DNA from: Gymnothorax reevesii | Lineage: Eukaryota; Chordata; Actinopteri; Anguilliformes; Muraenidae | Length of the DNA stretch: 64,000 nt | Direction of reading: 5' to 3' | Assembly (NCBI GenBank): GCA_029721435.1 | Contig: CM056576.1 | Span: forward strand, 71,999,876-72,063,875 | Shown: piece by piece, positions 59,606-64,000 of the stretch | How positions within the stretch are numbered: position 1 is the stretch's first letter | How the letters are laid out: each line of letters starts with the position of its first letter | Program-made: the position numbers and the translations under genes | Notes under the pieces: model-generated | Seen by the model: the letters and a program-made list of their open reading frames with translations, nothing else | Told to the model about the DNA's origin: nothing | Database searches by the model: none

Positions 59606-60365
59606 CAAACCCCAATTTCATTGAAGTTCGGACATTGTGTAAAGCATGAATGAAAACAAATTTGCAAATCCTTTTCAACTTATATTCAATTGAGTGTAAT
59701 ACAAAGACAAGATATTTAATGTTCAAACTGATAAACTTTATTGTTTTTTTGGAAATATTCACTCATTTTGAATTTGATGCCTGCAACATGTTCCAAAAAT
59801 GCTGGCACAGGGGCATGTTTACCACTGCGTTACATCACCTTTTAACAACGCTCAATTAGTGTTTGGGAACTGAGGAGACTAATTGTAAAAGCTTTGTAGG
59901 TGGCATTCTTTCCCATTCTTGCTTGATGTACAACTTCAGTTTCTCAACAGTCTGAAGTCTTTGTTGTATTTTGCACTTCATGATGTGCAACACATTTTCA
60001 ATGGGAGACAGGTCTGGACTGCAGGCAAGCCAGTCTATTACGTGCACTCTTTTACTGCGAAGCCACGCTGTTGTAACACGCGCAGATTGTGGCTTGGCAT
60101 TGTCTTGCTGAAATAAGTAGGGATGTCCCTGAAAAAGACATTGCTTGGATGGCAGCATATGTTGCTCCAAAACCTGTATGTACATTTCAGCTTTAATGGT
60201 GCCTTCACTGATGTGCAAGTTACCCATACCATGGGGATTAACACATCCCCATACCATCACAAATGCTGGTTTTTGAACTTTGCGCTGATAACAATCTGGA
60301 TGGTCCTTTTCCTCTTGAGCTTGGAGGTCATGACATCCATGATTTCCAAAAACAATTTGAAACGA
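59606..60365 (-). mobile_element. Truncated Tc1-like transposon, second copy of the 4113-5706 family
   Basis: One terminal repeat is present (CAAACCCCAATTTCATTGAA at 59606, TA before it) with the family words ACAAAGACAAGATATTTAAT and GTTCAAACTGATAAACTT. The match to 4113-5706 stops abruptly at about 60365, so the 5' half of the transposase and the other terminal repeat are gone. Same orientation as the first copy. Confidence 0.88.
59856..60365 (-). pseudogene. Tc1-like transposase C-terminal half
   Basis: Open from the truncation point to its natural end: [52 protein letters not shown] and VSSVPKH. The first catalytic Asp is lost with the 5' half, and the His after DNAKP is Gln. Upstream residues to 60419 in the same frame are unrelated sequence. 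Confidence 0.88.
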
Positions 60366-61348
60366 TATCAAAGACAATGGAACACTGAGACTGGAAACTG
60401 CGACTAGTGGATGAGTCACTGCACGTTTCCAACAAGGCGAGGTTGGGCTCCCATGGAGCAGCTGGTTAGGTCTTGGTCTGTATTAACATGGAGCTGTTGG
60501 CCACTGGCCAGGAAGTGGCAGCAGAACCTCGAGAACAGTCAGCGATAACTAATACTGATTGGAGGTGGCACCAATGGACTGGTGGAGCTGGCAAAGTTAT
60601 GGCTCTTGCGGCCCCATAAAAATCCCTTCGAGCTAGATGGCATCAAAGGGTGAGGGTGATTCCCTGGCTCCATGTTGTCAAAGCTGCATTGTACTCTTAC
60701 GAATTCAGGAAAAGGAACCTGGAAAAAGGCTTCATGGCATTTTAAGAATGGTCACAAGCCACAAATGGCGCAAACTCAAACAGAGGAACAGGACACTCGA
60801 AAGGCAGGTCCGAGTCAGGTAAGTTGCGAACAGGATCAGGGGAGCTGGTAAACTGTATTCAGGGGTCAGTCTTTGGTCAAAATCAGGTAGGCGATCCACG
60901 ACAGCAGGCATGCAGGACTGTGCACCCTCATTGGGTCTGCAGTATGAGGTATATGAAGAGAGTTGTAACTCAGAGGACCACTAGAGAACAAGGGGAGAGT
61001 GTCCCAAATAAAGAGTAACTTGTTTTTTTTTAGAAAAAACTGATTGTGGGAGAGCTTGAGGCTCTTAACTTGAGTAGGCTAAAAGAATAATGAAAATGCA
61101 AGACAATCTAGCAAGGGGAAGATGAAAATGCAAGGATCTAAATACTGCCCACCTCAGTCAACAATGTGGAAGGGAAACGTGTGAGCACGCCAGCACACGC
61201 AGAGGGCAGGGGAAGAAACAAGACCATAATAACTGGATTGTGGGGTCGTATTTAAGGAATTCTCTAAAGACTTGATAGAGCATTTCGTATTCGTTGTTGC
61301 AATGCTCACTTCGACCACAAGAGGCTGAATGCACCTACCCCACCCATA
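60366..61348. other. Unassigned intron sequence
   Basis: The 60780-60920 stretch (AGGCAGGTCCGAGTCAGGTA, CAAAATCAGGTAGGCGATCC) has the style of a dispersed fish repeat, but I cannot name it. No gene. Confidence 0.3.
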
Positions 61349-61356
61349 TTCTAAAT

Positions 61357-61546
61357 CAGGGGTGTCAAACTGACCTGTAAAAGGGCCAAGAGGCTGCAGG
61401 TTTTCACTCCAACAATGCAGAAGCACACCTGATACAACTAATCAGTTGTGCAGACCTAGATCAGTTGATTAAATTGTGGTTTCAGGTGTGTTTCTGCTTG
61501 GTAGGTTTGAAAACCTGCAGTTTTACGGGTCAGTTTGACACCCCTG
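61357..61546. mobile_element. hAT-type MITE with 8 bp target duplication
   Basis: 190 bp. Ends CAGGGGTGTCAAACTGACCT and mirrored CAGTTTGACACCCCTG. Flanked by TTCTAAAT (61349-61356) and TTCTAAAG (61547-61554), an 8 bp duplication with one change. The interior is a longer imperfect palindrome (CTGCAGGTTTTCACTCCAAC / GGTTTGAAAACCTGCAG). Confidence 0.92.
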
Positions 61547-61639
61547 TTCTAAAGAGACTAAAAGCATGCATGTTGTGCCTTCATATTTTATCAGTAGTTT
61601 ACCCTAAATGGTCAACTTTTAAGTCTAGTTGAAAGTTTT

Positions 61640-62330
61640 CAACAAGACTATGTTAGTCGATATGTTTGTCTCGTCGAAAATATGTCAGTGTGTTTTGTTT
61701 GTTTGTTTGTTTGTGCTCTTGTCAGTTTGTCCACACCTTACTTTGTTCGTATCTAAGAAAAACATAAGATCAATAGATATCATATTATGTGACTTGAAAC
61801 AAGTTATGATACAGAATCTCTTGACATCACATCAAAGTCATTGGTTAAAGATCAAGGTCACAGCAAGGTCAACCCCAGAAATGTCGAAAACAGCATTCCT
61901 GTTCGCAATTTTTGTCTGATCATCATGAAACTTCACGACGATATATTTGGTCTGAAGGCGCATAAGGCATAGTCTGGAATAAGCGATCACCCTTGACCTT
62001 CATGGGTAGCGCCAAAGGTCAAAATTGACCTGTAAATGTGTCCAAAATTAATATGCAAGCAGCCATACCGAGTAATACCTCATATAAAAGGTCTTGTTCA
62101 GTGCTTTCCAAACCTTTCTATGTTCTGTCAATATGTTATCATATGATGACGCCATGAAGAAAAAAATAGACATTTACACCATACTAATGAGATCATGAAA
62201 CTGACACATTGATGTCACAAAGTCCTGACACATTGTTTTGAGAGCCATCAGACTTTCAACAGGACTGGTTAAGGTCTCCTTGATTTTTCATTTAAACTGT
62301 TTGTATTCTGCTTCATTATATTGTTGTATT
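61640..62330. repeat. Dispersed repeat with AAGGTCA words
   Basis: Carries TCAAGGTCA exactly at 61852-61860 and further AAGGTCAACC, CCTTGACCTTCATG and AAAGGTCAAAATTGACC words. The wording resembles 11241-11690 on the other strand. A short (TTTG)n tract is at 61697-61714. Confidence 0.5.
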
Positions 62331-62619
62331 TTTTTCTAACATTGAAAGCGGGGACAAAATATTAGCTGATGTTATAAGGAGTATGACTGTGTGTAGTTGT
62401 TGTTTAATTGTGTTGAATTAACAATTTTATGGGTTTTTGTTTATTGGACATTTAAGGTACATGTCACAACCCAAACTGTGCATCCATCCTGATCAGTACT
62501 ATGCATGTGTTAATCTCAACAGCGATGAGAGGCAAGTGAGATACCTCACTCAATAGCTACGTCCATAAACAGTCATTTTCCTGTTAAAACACTCAGCTGC
62601 ATCTAAGACTTTACCTTTT

Positions 62620-63290
62620 ACTTGATGATTTTTGGCTACTGAAGAATTTTGTGGTAATCCTCCTTTATCATTGTAACATTTACTTTCTGTAAATTACCAG
62701 TTCTACTGGCAGCAAAACTGGCCTAGAGCATAAACTAACACCAAGTTTGGTGGTAGATATGGTGTGCTTGGGGTTTAAGGTCTCAACCTCCCTCCTCCAA
62801 ACATACTTTTGGCCTCTGAGGCCATATAGCTTTATTTTTGTTTCATCAGACCGCAGAACTTTCTTCCGAAGTCCTTTTCTCTCTTCTATGTGATCAGCGG
62901 TGAACTTCAGAAGGTCCTGCTGCTGTTGGACCTTTCATGACAGCCTCTTAGCTCAGTCACCTGTTTTCCAGCAGCTTCCAACGCTCATAAACCTGTTTTT
63001 TGGTTGTTATTGGTTGACTCTATACTATCCTGATCAATTTTCTCTCTGCAGCATGTGATCTCTTGGGTTTTTTCCTGATCGTGGCAATGACACGACTGTG
63101 CCATACACTTTATACTTACCGGAAATCATTTTCACATTTTACGTTGGGATCTGTTTTGACTGAATGTGGCTGAAAGTGACTTTCCTGACTTCTTCAAGTC
63201 AATGATCCTCTTTTTCAGACCTGTGTTGAGCTCCTTAGATTTTCCCTTAGTGGCTGATACTGCTATGTCTTAATGACTGTATCAAATGAT
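62620..63290 (-). pseudogene. Tc1-like transposase relic
   Basis: Readable minus-strand blocks: LKKSGKVTFSHIQSK-like text near 63130-63210, then KVLRSDETKIKLYGLRGQKY (first catalytic Asp, near 62810-62860), VWREGG, and a damaged VKHGGGS...WG region followed by RTGNL near 62690-62750. Stops are frequent and the last catalytic block is absent. It resembles the 21440-22660 lineage more than the other Tc1 elements here. Confidence 0.7.
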
Positions 63291-63940
63291 CCCTATATAT
63301 ATACTATACTAACTGCTACCCGCTACCCGGAGTGAAATTGCCAATTTTTTTTTGTGTGCATGACCGTTTTTCAAAAATCAGATATTCACACCAAATTTGG
63401 TGATATTCGGTTGAGAAATGTAGGAGAAAAATGTGTACATGCACGCAGACAGACTGACATCGACCTCAAATATATTATAGAATTGGGCTCACAGAAGTAA
63501 CCAGCTGTTGTCAATCATAATCACAAGAGGAGGTTCCATAATTCAAGTTTGATTGATAGCTTTCTGCTTCATTGAAAATAATTGTTCCAGTTGCTCTATG
63601 TATATTTTTGACCCAGTTGTTGTCATATTTCAAGAACATATAGAATAAATTAATAAAAGAATTGAAATCCATGAAAGTTCTTGCGTCAAAGACATATGTC
63701 TTCCAGTCATTTCATGACAGAAAAATAAGTCTTTTTAATATCATTGGACCCAAGACTGCCATGAAATACATATTCTTTGCAAGTGCAAGTAAACTTTCAC
63801 CCACAACTGTAAATCCAGAGACCAGAAAGCTTGCACATAAAACCTTTTCTTCATCAGACACCTGTGGCTTAAGCAGTTTTCATTTTTTATTTTATTTTTT
63901 CGACCAAATGAAATAATCATAGTTATTGTGCTTTTTCCAG
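63291..63940. other. End of the 22 kb opsin intron
   Basis: 63340-63480 (AAATCAGATATTCACACCAA and neighbours) may be a relic of a dispersed repeat. It ends with the ctttttccag acceptor. No gene. Confidence 0.4.
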
Positions 63941-64000
63941 ATCTCAGTGCTGGTCAGTGTTGGATTCATTGGCAGTTGGACACCATACGCTGTGGTGAGT
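63941..64000 (+). CDS. Opsin-type GPCR, exon with TM6 (runs off window or ends at 63994)
   Basis: After a pyrimidine-rich acceptor (ctttttccag) the frame opens with ISVLVSVGFIGSWTPYAVVS, which is TM6 of an opsin with the conserved W-x-P-Y motif. The phase matches the previous exon, which ends on a whole codon, so the two join cleanly over a 22,080 bp intron. The final bases gtgagt look like a splice donor, which would make a 54 bp exon ending at 63994. However, opsins usually have Val-Ser just there, which the same bases encode, so the exon may simply continue beyond the window. TM7 with the retinal-binding lysine would lie downstream. Confidence 0.85.
   Translation, partial: MSVLVSVGFIGSWTPYAVVS

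Overview
The window looks like intronic DNA from a ray-finned fish genome. The evidence is the make-up of the repeats: several Tc1-like transposons with long inverted repeats, pogo, Harbinger and hAT elements, a CR1/L2-like LINE with an esterase ORF1, and the fish-type repeat motif AGCAGACGCTTTTATCC near 43.18 kb. I cannot name the species. No bacterial, plasmid, CRISPR or virus gene is visible.

The only host gene I can support is an opsin-type G-protein-coupled receptor on the + strand. Three exons are visible: 38421-38714 (TM1 to the end of TM3), 41535-41860 (IL2 to IL3, with TM4 and TM5), and 63941 to at least the window end (TM6). Reading phases across both junctions agree. The introns are 2.8 kb and 22.1 kb. 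The first coding exon and the TM7 exon with the retinal-binding lysine are not seen. The sequence resembles the neuropsin-related (OPN5/6/7/8/9) non-visual opsins, but I cannot assign a subtype.

Most other recognisable sequence is mobile DNA. From 2 to 7.5 kb lies a pogo-like transposon broken by a nested Tc1-like element and by two copies of a ~105 bp palindromic repeat. Two copies of a TTAA-flanked, Kolobok-like element lie at 8.56-10.73 and 16.70-19.93 kb; the second carries an 870 bp GC-rich insertion. Three copies of a 1.9 kb compound element with GGGCTCTAATTTC termini lie at 22.9-24.9, 27.4-29.3 and 57.0-58.8 kb. A 4.6 kb near-perfect inverted repeat with flanking direct repeats occupies 30.67-35.29 kb. 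A full-length Tc1-like element with an uninterrupted 322-codon transposase (36.7-38.2 kb) ends 177 bp upstream of the first visible opsin exon. The 22 kb opsin intron contains a PIF/Harbinger element (44.8-47.2 kb), a TTF-type hAT pseudogene (49.8-53.1 kb) split by a 1.17 kb element, a CR1/L2-like LINE lacking its reverse transcriptase (53.7-55.5 kb), a truncated Tc1 copy, a hAT MITE with 8 bp target duplications, and another Tc1 relic.

The most unusual object is the 4.6 kb fold-back structure. Next is a ~35 bp terminal module (GCTTTCACACTGGACGCGAA-type) that recurs in at least four otherwise different elements in this window. All assignments come from reading the sequence by eye; no database search was possible.
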